46,299 nt of DNA, taken from assembly GCA_945881905.1 (NCBI GenBank), contig CAMCVV010000014.1, positions 1-46,299 on the forward strand, in the 5' to 3' direction. The position numbers and the translations under genes were made by a program. The DNA comes from Paenibacillus alvei. Lineage in GTDB: Bacteria > Bacillota > Bacilli > Paenibacillales > NBRC-103111. Of this stretch, positions 10,306-19,300 are shown one piece after another. Under the pieces are notes generated by a model. It saw only the letters and a list, made by a program, of their open reading frames with translations, made no database searches and had not been told where the DNA came from. Each line of letters starts with the position of its first letter. Within the stretch, counting starts at the first letter, position 1.

Positions 10306-11376
10306 ATGATGAAGACCATTGTATTTACAGGTGGGGGTACTGCTGGACATGTAACACCTAACTTGGCCATTATCGCTACATTACAACAAACCGGATGGGA
10401 TATTCATTATCTCGGTTCTGCTCGTGGTATCGAAAAAGAGATTATCGTTGCGCAAGGGATTCCATATTACACGATCGCATCTGGGAAACTGAGAAGATAT
10501 TGGGATTGGAGAAACCTTGTAGATCCGCTATATGTGCTCAAAGGTATATATGATGCGTATCGCTATATCAAGCAGTTACAACCTGCGATTGTGTTTTCAA
10601 AAGGTGGTTTTGTTTCCGTACCGGTCGTCTTGGCAAGTCGACTATGCCGAATCCCTGTCATGATTCATGAATCAGATATGACGCCTGGGTTAGCCAATCG
10701 CATCTCCATACCTTTTGCAAGTCGAGTGTGCGTAACTTTCCCGGAGACGCTGATTCATATGAAGAGTCAGAAAGCTGTTCATACAGGATTACCTATTCGA
10801 GATCAATTATTTCGAGGAAAAGCCGAACAAGGTTGGCTTCATTGTGGTTTTACGAAGCGAAAACCTGTTATCATGGTGATGGGGGGCAGCTTAGGTTCCC
10901 AAACCATTAATCGCGTTGTACGAGCCTGCATTCAGGAATTACTGCCTTCTTTCCAAATCATTCATATATGTGGCAAAGGAAATGTAGATCCAGGGTGGAT
11001 AGGACAAGCGGGCTATCAGCAATTCGAATATGTTTCTGAGGAGCTTCCTGATCTATACGCTATGGCATCGCTCATTGTTTCTCGTGCTGGATCAACCTCC
11101 ATATTCGAGTGTTTAGCTCTCCAAAAACCGATGTTGCTGATTCCCCTTTCACTGCAAGCGAGCAGAGGGGACCAGATCTTAAATGCACAATCTTTTCAAA
11201 AAGCAGGATTTGCGGATCTTTTACTCGAAGAACAACTTACATCACAACGACTTATCCAACGAATTCATCAATTATATGAAAAGCGCGAACGGGTCATCCA
11301 CAAGATGCAATCTGCTGCATCGGTGCATGCGACAGATCAGATTATTCATTGGATTGAGCACCACGCTCAAAAATAA
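10306..11376 (+). CDS. murG: UDP-GlcNAc:lipid I GlcNAc transferase MurG
   Basis: Membrane-associated GT-B glycosyltransferase converting lipid I to lipid II. It has 356 aa, an N-terminal GGGTAGHVTPNLAI loop, a middle MGGSLGSQTINR loop and the donor-site region SRAGSTSIFECLA with LQASRGDQ. Two adjacent ATG codons (10306, 10309) follow GAGGTG at 10298-10303; the second has better spacing. It starts two bases after the spoVE stop. Confidence 0.96.
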   Translation: MMKTIVFTGGGTAGHVTPNLAIIATLQQTGWDIHYLGSARGIEKEIIVAQGIPYYTIASGKLRRYWDWRNLVDPLYVLKGIYDAYRYIKQLQPAIVFSKGGFVSVPVVLASRLCRIPVMIHESDMTPGLANRISIPFASRVCVTFPETLIHMKSQKAVHTGLPIRDQLFRGKAEQGWLHCGFTKRKPVIMVMGGSLGSQTINRVVRACIQELLPSFQIIHICGKGNVDPGWIGQAGYQQFEYVSEELPDLYAMASLIVSRAGSTSIFECLALQKPMLLIPLSLQASRGDQILNAQSFQKAGFADLLLEEQLTSQRLIQRIHQLYEKRERVIHKMQSAASVHATDQIIHWIEHHAQK

Positions 11377-11437
11377 TTCCTATAGAATAGAGATACTGTC
11401 ACACACTTCTGGTTCTTACATACTCTATATGACAACC

Positions 11438-11467
11438 GTGACATACACCTATACGCCTTGCTTTAAT
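11438..11467 (+). promoter_or_regulatory. Possible sigma-A promoter before murB
   Basis: GTGACA (11438-11443), an 18-base spacer and TTTAAT (11462-11467). It lies in the 180-base gap between murG and murB, the largest gap in the upstream half of the cluster. A short stem GCTTTA/TAAAGC surrounds 11461-11480 but has no T-run, so it is not a clear terminator. The match is moderate, and the gap may simply be transcribed through. Confidence 0.3.
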
Positions 11468-11556
11468 GTCTAGCTAAAGCCTTGTTGATCAATCAAAATT
11501 AGATGAAACCCGAGGATAGCCTTATCAATGCCGAAGAACTGTGTAGGAGGTTTCCC

Positions 11557-12462
11557 ATGAAACAGTTGATTACTGACTTACAAGCACAACACATCGGTTA
11601 TATCTCTCAACAAGAAATCATAGCTCCGTATACAACATGGAAAATCGGGGGACCTGCAGATGTGTTTGTGATTCCTGAAGATAAGTCTGCTCTCATCCGA
11701 ATGATGAAGGTGATCACACAACATGGAGTCACTTGGACTGTCATTGGTCGAGGGTCTAATGTTCTAGTAACGGATAAAGGAATTCGAGGAATTGTCATTC
11801 TGTTAGGAGAAGCATTCGAAACGCTTCGATTCGAACAGCATGTGGTCGTGGCAGGTGCTTCACATTCCTTGATCAAATTATCTGTGCTTGCTGCAAAACA
11901 AGGTCTGACAGGTCTCGAGTTTGCAGGTGGCATTCCTGGTTCTGTAGGTGGAGCTGTATATATGAATGCAGGTGCTCACGGGTCAGATATGGCTAGAATA
12001 CTCAAACATGTTGAATTGATTTCTGCTGAAGGTGAATGTTTACTCATGCAAGCAGCACAACTTCAATATGAATATCGTCATTCGATTTTGCAAGCTAGAC
12101 CTCACATTGTGACAGAAGCCGTTTTTGAATTAGCGTATGGCGACCGCAAGGAAATTGCAGGTGCTATGGCTTCGTACAAAGACCGTAGGTTAAAAACACA
12201 GCCTTTGCAGCTTGCTTGCGCAGGGAGTGTGTTCAGAAACCCTGATCATCACTATGCAGCAAAATTGATAGAAGAAGCAGGATTAAAAGGAAGTCGTGTG
12301 GGTGATGCAGAAATCTCGCCTTTGCATGCTAATTTTATTGTCAATACAGGGAAAGCGACAGCTCAAGACGTTCTATCACTGATTAAGTACGTGCAACAAA
12401 CCGTACAAGACACAAGTGGAATACAACTCGTCCCTGAAGTCATGGTGGTAGGTGAACGGTAA
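11557..12462 (+). CDS. murB: UDP-N-acetylenolpyruvoylglucosamine reductase MurB
   Basis: Cytoplasmic FAD- and NADPH-dependent reductase making UDP-MurNAc. The frame opens at 11503, but ATG 11557 follows AGGAGG (11547-11552 region) and gives 301 aa, as expected for the Bacillus-type enzyme. Visible features are TTWKIGGPAD and GRGSNVL of the FAD domain, GLEFAGGIPGSVGGAV, and AGSVFRNP with the catalytic serine. The FAD domain is followed by the C-terminal substrate-binding domain ending at PEVMVVGER. Confidence 0.96.
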   Translation: MKQLITDLQAQHIGYISQQEIIAPYTTWKIGGPADVFVIPEDKSALIRMMKVITQHGVTWTVIGRGSNVLVTDKGIRGIVILLGEAFETLRFEQHVVVAGASHSLIKLSVLAAKQGLTGLEFAGGIPGSVGGAVYMNAGAHGSDMARILKHVELISAEGECLLMQAAQLQYEYRHSILQARPHIVTEAVFELAYGDRKEIAGAMASYKDRRLKTQPLQLACAGSVFRNPDHHYAAKLIEEAGLKGSRVGDAEISPLHANFIVNTGKATAQDVLSLIKYVQQTVQDTSGIQLVPEVMVVGER

Positions 12463-12477
12463 TTTGGGAGGTGGAGA

Positions 12478-13746
12478 TTGGATAAGTTAGTTATCGAAGG
12501 TGGTAAGCCTCTCAAAGGAACGATTCAGATTCACGGTGCAAAAAACGCTGCATTACCGATTCTTGCTGCATGCATTATGGCCAAAGGTACACATACATTG
12601 CAGAATATCCCACAGTTACTTGATATTGAAGTCATGCTGAAAATCCTGCATTCTTTTGGATGTACAATCCATCAAAATGAAGATGTCATATCACTTGACA
12701 CCACGAACATGTGTTCATCGCCGATTCCTGAAGATTTGATGAAGCAGATGCGATCATCGATATTTTTGATGGGTCCGATGCTAGCTCGATTTGGCCATGT
12801 AACGTTATATCAGCCTGGGGGATGTGCAATCGGAGAACGGAAAATTGATCTACACTTGAAAGGGTTAGAAGCATTAGGTGTTACTATCGAGCATTCAGGG
12901 AACCAGATTACATGCCAAGTTGATCAACTCATGGGTGCAGATATTGCTCTTGATTTCCCAAGTGTAGGTGCAACAGAAAACATCATGATGGCAGCTGTTT
13001 TTGCTCGAGGTATGACGACGCTCTTCAATGCAGCCAAAGAACCAGAAATTCAAGACCTTCAAAATTTCCTGAATAAAATGGGCGCCGATATTATGGGAGC
13101 TGGTACCAATACGATAACGATTCGCGGAATGACCCAACTCACCTCAGTCCATCATCGGATTATTCCTGACCGCATTGTAGCAGGCACATTACTTGTCGCT
13201 ACTGCTGCCACGAGAGGAAGCATAACGCTCGAAAACATCTATGCACCGCATTTAACTTCAGTGATCCATGTCCTCAAGCGAATGGGAGCACAAATCGCTA
13301 TCGATGATGATCGGATCACGATGACTTCTGCGACTAGACCCAAAGCGATAGATCGCATCGTAACTTCCCCTTATCCTGCTTTTCCAACTGATTTACAATC
13401 ACAGGTGATGGTGCTCATGTCACTTGCGGATGGGATAGGCATGATCAAAGAAACTATATTTGAAGGTAGATTTCAACATGTCGATGAATTGTCACGAATG
13501 GGTGCAGATATCTGTGTGCAGATGAATGTAGCGATGATTCGAGGTGTGTCGCGACTCTATGGTGCATCAGTAGAAGCCACAGATTTACGAGCAGGTGCTG
13601 CGCTTGTGATTGCTGGATTAGCTGCACAAGGAACAACCGTCATTGAACAAATCCATCACATTGACCGCGGGTATGCACAAATCGAACGAATGTTAACTCG
13701 TTTGGGAGCATGCATACGACGCTGTTCACTTGTTCCATCTGAATAG
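12478..13746 (+). CDS. murA: UDP-N-acetylglucosamine 1-carboxyvinyltransferase MurA
   Basis: First committed enzyme of peptidoglycan synthesis; it transfers enolpyruvate from PEP to UDP-GlcNAc. It has 422 aa, begins at TTG 12478 after GGGAGGTGGAG, and opens with the typical GGKPLKGTIQIHGAKNAALP. The loop PGGCAIGERKIDLHLKG holds the catalytic cysteine that fosfomycin alkylates, so the native enzyme should be sensitive. EPEIQDL and YPAFPTDLQSQ are further family signatures. Inclusion of murA in the dcw cluster is seen in some Firmicutes but not in B. subtilis. Confidence 0.96.
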   Translation: MDKLVIEGGKPLKGTIQIHGAKNAALPILAACIMAKGTHTLQNIPQLLDIEVMLKILHSFGCTIHQNEDVISLDTTNMCSSPIPEDLMKQMRSSIFLMGPMLARFGHVTLYQPGGCAIGERKIDLHLKGLEALGVTIEHSGNQITCQVDQLMGADIALDFPSVGATENIMMAAVFARGMTTLFNAAKEPEIQDLQNFLNKMGADIMGAGTNTITIRGMTQLTSVHHRIIPDRIVAGTLLVATAATRGSITLENIYAPHLTSVIHVLKRMGAQIAIDDDRITMTSATRPKAIDRIVTSPYPAFPTDLQSQVMVLMSLADGIGMIKETIFEGRFQHVDELSRMGADICVQMNVAMIRGVSRLYGASVEATDLRAGAALVIAGLAAQGTTVIEQIHHIDRGYAQIERMLTRLGACIRRCSLVPSE

Positions 13747-13831
13747 GAGGTGGAACTCCTCTCGGAGTATTGGAGAGAGGAAATGTTAGTCAGCATGATG
13801 CAGTATTTCGATATACGGAGGTGTATGGCGC

Positions 13832-14614
13832 TTGTTATCGTCTGATCAAGTTTCACATTTGCGAGTTGTTCAACCTGAGCCTCAACCAAAGCGGAAATGG
13901 AGACTACTTCTGATCACCGTGATGATCGCAAGCGGATGTGTTGTTTTTTTTCAATCATCCTACAGTAGAGTCAGTGAAATCGTGATCAGCGGTCAAGATT
14001 TCATTGATGAAGCAGAAATCAAGCGTGCATCAGGGATTAGAGAAGGCGAAGATCATTTCTTTGGGTTGTGGAATTCGACGATTGAACAAAACATTCTTTC
14101 GCAAATCTCAGCGAGCCAAGGAGTTGAAGTCACAAAAGATTTCCCGGGAAAGGTGAACATTGCAGTTCAATTAAAACCGAGAGTTGCCCATTTGATCGAT
14201 GCGGATGGGAACTATAACATTATTTTCAATGATGGTTCCTCATGGCCTATTGAGCGTAAACAAGCTTTATTCGAAATGCCTATTTTGACAGGTTGGTCGA
14301 ATCAAGACCCGAATATGTCTCGATTATGCATGGCGCTCTCAGAAATTCCTAAAGAACACTTAACGAATATATCTGAAATTATTCCATCCCCTTCCGTCTC
14401 ATATCCTGATCGGATATTGATCTACATGAGATCGCAATTCGAAGTGTACACGACAATTTCTTATATGAATCGTAAACTCATATATCTAGATGCATATATC
14501 GCTAGTCTTCAACAAAATCCTGTCGTTCCTGGAATTATCACTTTACTCGAAGTCGATAGTTATGCACCATTTGATCCTGAACAACAACCGCTAGAAGCTA
14601 TCTCCAATCCCTAA
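13832..14614 (+). CDS. divIB: Cell division protein DivIB (FtsQ)
   Basis: Bitopic membrane protein of the divisome linking early and late division proteins. It has 260 aa: a short basic cytoplasmic N-terminus, one membrane helix (about residues 24-42), then a POTRA-type domain (SEIVISGQDFIDEAEI) and a beta domain. The start is TTG 13832, preceded by GGAGGTGT. An overlapping 20-codon frame (13783-13845) ends inside it. The B. subtilis neighbours ylxW, ylxX and sbp that normally follow are absent here; ftsA comes next. Confidence 0.9.
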   Translation: MLSSDQVSHLRVVQPEPQPKRKWRLLLITVMIASGCVVFFQSSYSRVSEIVISGQDFIDEAEIKRASGIREGEDHFFGLWNSTIEQNILSQISASQGVEVTKDFPGKVNIAVQLKPRVAHLIDADGNYNIIFNDGSSWPIERKQALFEMPILTGWSNQDPNMSRLCMALSEIPKEHLTNISEIIPSPSVSYPDRILIYMRSQFEVYTTISYMNRKLIYLDAYIASLQQNPVVPGIITLLEVDSYAPFDPEQQPLEAISNP

Positions 14615-14673
14615 ATTCGATGTGTGAGAGGATTCAAACGATTGTACGCAAAATGACTACTCAAATATCACAA

Positions 14674-14702
14674 TTAATGATAAGATTAATTAATGGTATA
14701 AA
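14674..14702 (+). promoter_or_regulatory. Candidate sigma-A promoter of ftsAZ (extended -10)
   Basis: TTAATG (14674-14679), a 17-base spacer and TATAAA (14697-14702) with TGG directly before it, the extended -10 form. It lies in the 229-base AT-rich gap before ftsA. It is the upstream member of a likely tandem pair; the second site is a sigma-H-like promoter about 80 bases further on. Confidence 0.5.
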
Positions 14703-14755
14703 TTGTAGAAACAAGTCTGGGGTTATGAAATAATTCATAAAAAATATAGTAAAAA

Positions 14756-14784
14756 AAAGGGAAGATGGCATTTGTGTGGAATAC
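14756..14784 (+). promoter_or_regulatory. Candidate sigma-H promoter of ftsAZ
   Basis: A -35-like AAAGGGAAG (14756-14764) and GTGGAATAC (14776-14784) with an 11-base spacer. This resembles the sigma-H pattern RnAGGAwww then RnnGAATww; the -10 is good and the -35 has two mismatches. In B. subtilis ftsAZ has a sigma-H promoter that raises FtsA/FtsZ levels at sporulation onset, so the position fits. Not experimentally shown here. Confidence 0.45.
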
Positions 14785-14843
14785 AATAAACAAGAAACTA
14801 AATGATCGTATGTATTTATTATGTAAGGGGAGGTGCCTAGGCT

Positions 14844-16085
14844 TTGAGCAACAATGATTTCATTGTTAGTTTAGACATTGGTACATCCAAAGTACGTGTG
14901 ATTATTGGTGAAATCGTGAATGGAACGATCAATATCATCGGAGTGGGTTCTTCTGAATCAGAAGGATTACGAAAAGGTGCGATTGTAGATATCGATCAAA
15001 CCGTTCATTCAATTCGCCAAGCAGTAAGTCATGCCGAAAGAATGGTTGGCATACAAATATCGCAAGTGTACGTGGGTATTAATGGTGGTCATATAGCCCT
15101 TCTTGCAAGCTCGGGAGTAGTGGCTGTTGCCAATGAAGATCGAGAAATTGGTGGAGAGGATATCGAAAGAGTAATTCAAGCTTCTCGCGTGATTGCATTG
15201 CAACCAGATCGCGAAATTATAGATGTAGTTCCCAAACAATTTATCGTCGATGGACAAGAAGGAATCAATGACCCTCGCGGGATGATTGGTACTCGTCTAG
15301 AAATAGAAGCCACAATGATTACGGGAGCGAAGACATTCATACATAATTTATTCCGAGTTGTGGAGAAATCTGATCTAAAAGTTGCAGACCTTATCTTAAT
15401 GTCTTTAGCTTCTGGTCAATTAATCTTATCCAAAGACGAGAAATCTGTAGGAACAGTTCTTGTCGATATAGGAGCAGGTTCTACTACGATTGCTATATTC
15501 GATCAAGGACATATCGTAGAAACGTCGATTGTGCCCATCGGTGGCGACTTTATTTCCAATGATATTTGTATCGGTTTGCAGACGCAGATGGATATTGCTC
15601 AAAAAATAAAATTGAAATACGGTTGTGCATCAATCGATTATTCATCGAGTGATATTACATTTCGTGTAACGCGAATGGGTAGCACTGTAGAAAAAGAGTT
15701 CAGTCAAATCGATTTAGCGCATATCATTGAACCTCGCGTACAAGAAATGTTTCAAATGATTCACGATGAAGTTGGCAGACTAGGCTATGCCAAAAAAGTA
15801 AGTAGCTATGTGCTGACAGGTGGCACAGTTTCATTATCTCATATTCTCGTGATTGCTCAAGAAGAGCTTCATTTCCCCGTTCGAATCGCAACACCTGATT
15901 TTATTGGAGTCAGAGATCCATCATTTAGTAATGGCGTAGGGATTATTCAGTTTGTAACGAAGTATAAGAAACATCGCAGCACACAAACCCTATCATCCAA
16001 AAAACAGACTAAAGGCTATAAGTCGCAATCCCCAAAGCCTAGCCTTTTTGAACGGTTCAAAGAATTATTTAAAGATTTTATTTAA
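14844..16085 (+). CDS. ftsA: Cell division protein FtsA
   Basis: Actin-like ATPase that tethers FtsZ to the membrane. It has 413 aa. It opens with the phosphate-1 motif [15 protein letters not shown], then the SHS2 insertion, and has the second phosphate loop [14 protein letters not shown] and the adenosine-site GTV region ([10 protein letters not shown]). The C-terminus [14 protein letters not shown] is an amphipathic helix, the membrane-targeting sequence. The start is TTG 14844, nine bases after GGGGAGGT. The gene ends 25 bases before ftsZ. Confidence 0.96.
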   Translation: MSNNDFIVSLDIGTSKVRVIIGEIVNGTINIIGVGSSESEGLRKGAIVDIDQTVHSIRQAVSHAERMVGIQISQVYVGINGGHIALLASSGVVAVANEDREIGGEDIERVIQASRVIALQPDREIIDVVPKQFIVDGQEGINDPRGMIGTRLEIEATMITGAKTFIHNLFRVVEKSDLKVADLILMSLASGQLILSKDEKSVGTVLVDIGAGSTTIAIFDQGHIVETSIVPIGGDFISNDICIGLQTQMDIAQKIKLKYGCASIDYSSSDITFRVTRMGSTVEKEFSQIDLAHIIEPRVQEMFQMIHDEVGRLGYAKKVSSYVLTGGTVSLSHILVIAQEELHFPVRIATPDFIGVRDPSFSNGVGIIQFVTKYKKHRSTQTLSSKKQTKGYKSQSPKPSLFERFKELFKDFI

Positions 16086-16110
16086 AAGGGAAAGGGGGAC
16101 AAAAACGAAT

Positions 16111-17289
16111 ATGTTTGAATTTAATATAGATCTAGATCCCTTAGCACAAATTAAAGTAATTGGTGTTGGTGGTGGTGGAAGTAACGCAGTGAACCGAATG
16201 ATCGATGGTGGATTAAAAGGCGTTGAATTCATCACTGTAAATACCGATGCACAAGCGCTCCATTTATCTAAATGTGCACATAGATTGCAAATTGGTGATA
16301 AACTTACCAGAGGATTAGGTGCAGGAGCAAATCCAGAAGTAGGTAAGAAAGCTGCAGAAGAATCCAAAGAGCTCATTATCAACGCACTTCGTGGTGCGGA
16401 TATGGTTTTTGTTACAGCAGGTATGGGTGGTGGCACAGGTACTGGTGCTGCACCGATTATTGCTGAAATTGCAAAAGAATGCGGCGCTTTAACAGTTGGT
16501 GTCGTTACACGTCCTTTCACATTCGAAGGTCGCAAACGTTCATTGCAAGCAGAACAAGGGATTATGGCACTAAAGGAAAAAGTAGACACGCTGATTATTA
16601 TACCTAACGATCGCTTGCTCGAAATCGTAGACAAAAAAACACCGATGCTAGAAGCATTTAAAGAAGCAGATAATGTTCTTCGTCAAGGCGTTCAAGGCAT
16701 CTCGGATCTGATTGCTGTTCCCGGACTGATTAATCTCGATTTCGCAGATGTGAAGACGATCATGACAGAGAGAGGTTCTGCATTGATGGGAATCGGTATA
16801 GCATCTGGGGAAAACAGAGCAACAGAGGCCGCAAAGAAAGCCATCATGAGTCCTTTATTGGAAACTTCGATTGAAGGAGCCAAAGGCATTTTGATGAACA
16901 TCACAGGCGGTAATAATCTGAGCTTATATGAAGTGAATGAAGCTGCAGATATTATTGCATCTGCATCTGATGCAGACGTCAATATGATTTTTGGTGCTGT
17001 GATTAATGAGAATTTAAAAGAAGAAATCATTATTACAGTGATTGCTACAGGTTTTGATAACAAAACACCTACACCTTTTAATTCGAAGAACATTCCAACT
17101 GCTCACAAACCGCAACCACCTATACCCAAAATGCCGAATATTCGACCGTTGGGTATGAATCAAGCTTCAGGTGATCAATTAGATATCCCTACATTTCTAC
17201 GAAATCGAAATCGAAATGCAAGTCTTAGTGCAAACCCAAGTGACGTGAGTAAAACCAAAGATTCAGAACTGGGAACGACAGATAAGTAG
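16111..17289 (+). CDS. ftsZ: Cell division GTPase FtsZ
   Basis: Tubulin-like GTPase forming the Z-ring. ATG 16111 follows AAAGGGGG (near 16091-16098) and gives 392 aa starting [20 protein letters not shown]. The nucleotide loop GGGTGTG lies near residues 105-112, and the T7 loop [11 protein letters not shown] is present. A Pro/Asn-rich linker leads to the C-terminal peptide [10 protein letters not shown]. About 26 residues follow that peptide, rich in Ser/Asp/Lys and ending GTTDK; in B. subtilis only a few basic residues follow. A terminator lies 50 bases downstream. Confidence 0.97.
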   Translation: MFEFNIDLDPLAQIKVIGVGGGGSNAVNRMIDGGLKGVEFITVNTDAQALHLSKCAHRLQIGDKLTRGLGAGANPEVGKKAAEESKELIINALRGADMVFVTAGMGGGTGTGAAPIIAEIAKECGALTVGVVTRPFTFEGRKRSLQAEQGIMALKEKVDTLIIIPNDRLLEIVDKKTPMLEAFKEADNVLRQGVQGISDLIAVPGLINLDFADVKTIMTERGSALMGIGIASGENRATEAAKKAIMSPLLETSIEGAKGILMNITGGNNLSLYEVNEAADIIASASDADVNMIFGAVINENLKEEIIITVIATGFDNKTPTPFNSKNIPTAHKPQPPIPKMPNIRPLGMNQASGDQLDIPTFLRNRNRNASLSANPSDVSKTKDSELGTTDK

Positions 17290-17339
17290 ATATTGAGAAT
17301 TTTCAACATGTACGAGTGAAAATTTCAAAATCATATATG

Positions 17340-17379
17340 CCGAAGGCTAAGGAAATTTCCTAAGCTTTCGGTTTTTTTT
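17340..17379 (+). terminator. Rho-independent terminator after ftsZ
   Basis: An inverted repeat of about 16 bp (one G-U pair, one mismatch) with almost no loop spans 17340-17371 and is followed directly by eight T (17372-17379). It separates the dcw cluster from spoIIGA-sigE. Confidence 0.92.
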
Positions 17380-17440
17380 GTCATCTGGATCAGTGGACTT
17401 GCGCGATATGACAATAAAACTAAGAAGAGACAGCCACGAT

Positions 17441-17473
17441 TAGACAGACTTTGAAATTTCACTCTATTATACT
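17441..17473 (+). promoter_or_regulatory. Possible spoIIG-type promoter (long spacer)
   Basis: TATACT at 17468-17473 is a good -10. The best -35-like element, TAGACA (17441-17446), is 21 bases upstream instead of 17. In B. subtilis spoIIG has a sigma-A promoter with a 22-base spacer that requires Spo0A, so the oversized spacer is suggestive. No perfect TGTCGAA box was seen here; TTTGAAA and TGACAAT are only partial matches. Confidence 0.4.
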
Positions 17474-17502
17474 GAGTAAGTGGCATGAGGAGGTATAAGA
17501 GA

Positions 17503-18423
17503 ATCGTTGTTTACGCTGATTTACTGTTTATGTTTAATCTACTCATGGATACAATCTTGTTATGGTTGACAGCATCGATTCGTAAAATATCATATCGCAA
17601 ATGGAGAATTCTCGTTGCTGCAGGTTGCGGAGCCAGTTATGTCGTTTTATTGATTTTCCCGCCTTTATCGATGGGCTATTCGCTCATAGGAAAATGTTTA
17701 TTCGGTATGCTGATGATATGGATTGCGTATGGATTCGTAAGTGTGTCTCAGTACTTCAAGAATATAAGTACATTTATGATGATGAATTTTTCAGTGGCGG
17801 GAGGGATTTGGGGATTACATTATTTGCAACAGCCCATCAGTCACATATTCGATGACGTGGTGTATTCATCTGCTCAAGAAACCGTGTATCTCTATCGCCC
17901 AACAAAGTTATTCGTGTTGATTGGACTTGCTTTAGGTTTGACCTTGTGGCTCTTCTTTTTCTATCGGGGCACAAGAGAAAGGCAAATGTTAACTACATGC
18001 TTAGCAGATATCGTGATTGAGATTGGAGAAGATCGGTCCATGTGCAAAGGTCTTGTAGATACAGGGAATCAGTTATACGAACCGTTAACGAGAATGCCTG
18101 TGTTAATCGCTGAAGCATCGTTATGGGAAGCGAAGATTCCTCTTTCATGGATGCAGAGCATTCGCAACTCGAATGTGGACACATTGTTTGCAGATGTGCA
18201 TGATGAACCATTTGCATGGCAAGACCGCTTAAGGCTGATTCCCTATCGAGGCGTGAATCGCAGTACGCAATTCATGATCGCCGTGAAGCCTGATCGCGTG
18301 ATCATTACACATCAAGAAACCCAGTATGAGACATCTCAAGTTCTAGTTGCTTTTGACGGTGGCGTATTAAGTGCACGTGGGGATTATCAAGTCATTATTC
18401 ATCCTGCGCTGCTCAATCCCTAA
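17503..18423 (+). CDS. spoIIGA: Sigma-E processing aspartyl protease SpoIIGA
   Basis: Membrane protease that cleaves pro-sigma-E in the mother cell. It has about 306 aa, five predicted N-terminal membrane segments, and a C-terminal aspartyl protease-like domain with LVDTGNQLYEPLT (active-site Asp) and LIPYRGVN, both conserved in SpoIIGA. The start is uncertain: the frame's first ATG (17485) lies on top of the only good ribosome site, AGGAGGT (17487-17493). With that site the expected start is ATC 17503, giving a protein that begins VVYADLLF, as homologues do. Taking ATG 17485 adds six residues. sigE follows after about 70 bases. Confidence 0.9.
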   Translation: MVVYADLLFMFNLLMDTILLWLTASIRKISYRKWRILVAAGCGASYVVLLIFPPLSMGYSLIGKCLFGMLMIWIAYGFVSVSQYFKNISTFMMMNFSVAGGIWGLHYLQQPISHIFDDVVYSSAQETVYLYRPTKLFVLIGLALGLTLWLFFFYRGTRERQMLTTCLADIVIEIGEDRSMCKGLVDTGNQLYEPLTRMPVLIAEASLWEAKIPLSWMQSIRNSNVDTLFADVHDEPFAWQDRLRLIPYRGVNRSTQFMIAVKPDRVIITHQETQYETSQVLVAFDGGVLSARGDYQVIIHPALLNP

Positions 18424-18493
18424 GACCATCCATCTCACGAAGACATCTAGCTAACGCTATCGACACATCTGATTGCTCAAGGAGGAAATGTTC

Positions 18494-19216
18494 GTGTTAT
18501 TAAAATGGAAAATGCATCTATATCTATGTTATTACCGATTATTACTTATATTAAAATGGAAAGGAGAAGAAATATATTACATAGGTGGTAGTGAAGCGCT
18601 GCCTCCACCACTCACGCGTGAGGAAGAGGAAATCTTGTTAGGTAAATTGCAAACAGGTGATGTTGCGATTCGTGCGATGTTGATCGAACGTAATCTGCGT
18701 CTCGTGGTATACATTGCTCGCAAATTCGAAAATACGGGTATTCATATTGAAGATTTAGTTTCGATCGGTGCAATTGGTTTAATTAAAGCTGTCAATACGT
18801 TTGATCCAGACAAAAAAATAAAATTAGCGACGTATGCATCTCGATGTATTGAAAATGAAATCCTTATGTATTTGCGACGAAACAATAAGATCCGATCAGA
18901 GATCTCATTCGACGAGCCACTTAACATTGATTGGGACGGAAATGAGCTCTTATTGTCCGATATCCTAGGGACAGAGAATGATATCATTTGTCGAGGCATT
19001 GAAGAGCAAGTGGATCGGAAATTATTACAAAAAGCACTGGACAAATTATCTGATCGCGAGCGAATGATTATGAAACTCCGCTTTGGACTTCACGATGGTG
19101 AAGAAAAGACACAAAAAGAAGTCGCTGATCTCTTAGGTATTTCACAATCTTACATTTCTCGATTGGAAAAACGAATTATCAAACGTCTCAAAAAAGAAAT
19201 TAATAAAATGGTGTAA
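18494..19216 (+). CDS. sigE: RNA polymerase sigma factor SigE (pro-sigma-E)
   Basis: Early mother-cell sporulation sigma factor. The frame extends up to 18473, but AAGGAGGAA (18479-18487) points to GTG 18494, giving 240 aa, very close to the B. subtilis length. The first roughly 25 residues are a hydrophobic and basic pro-sequence that keeps it at the membrane until SpoIIGA cuts near [14 protein letters not shown]. Sigma-70 regions 2 ([15 protein letters not shown], then [15 protein letters not shown]) and 4 ([20 protein letters not shown]) are intact. It lies directly after its protease gene, as in other spore formers. Confidence 0.97.
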   Translation: MLLKWKMHLYLCYYRLLLILKWKGEEIYYIGGSEALPPPLTREEEEILLGKLQTGDVAIRAMLIERNLRLVVYIARKFENTGIHIEDLVSIGAIGLIKAVNTFDPDKKIKLATYASRCIENEILMYLRRNNKIRSEISFDEPLNIDWDGNELLLSDILGTENDIICRGIEEQVDRKLLQKALDKLSDRERMIMKLRFGLHDGEEKTQKEVADLLGISQSYISRLEKRIIKRLKKEINKMV

Positions 19217-19238
19217 CTCATATTCGCAAGAAACCATC

Positions 19239-19266
19239 GCATAAAAACATCTTCCTCGGGGATAAT
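19239..19266 (+). promoter_or_regulatory. Sigma-F/sigma-G-type promoter of sigG
   Basis: GCATA (19239-19243), a 14-base spacer and GGGGATAAT (19258-19266). This fits the forespore pattern GYWTA then GGnRAnAnT. The predicted start lies just before the ribosome site GAGGAGG at 19286. B. subtilis sigG is likewise read from a sigma-F promoter between sigE and sigG. Confidence 0.7.
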
Positions 19267-19300
19267 GTACAATAATGTTTGCTCCGAGGAGGCATGCTTG

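Noticed and set aside
11183-11473. 96-codon + strand frame over the end of murG
   Set aside because: Mostly a shifted reading of murG; low-quality composition and no start signal.
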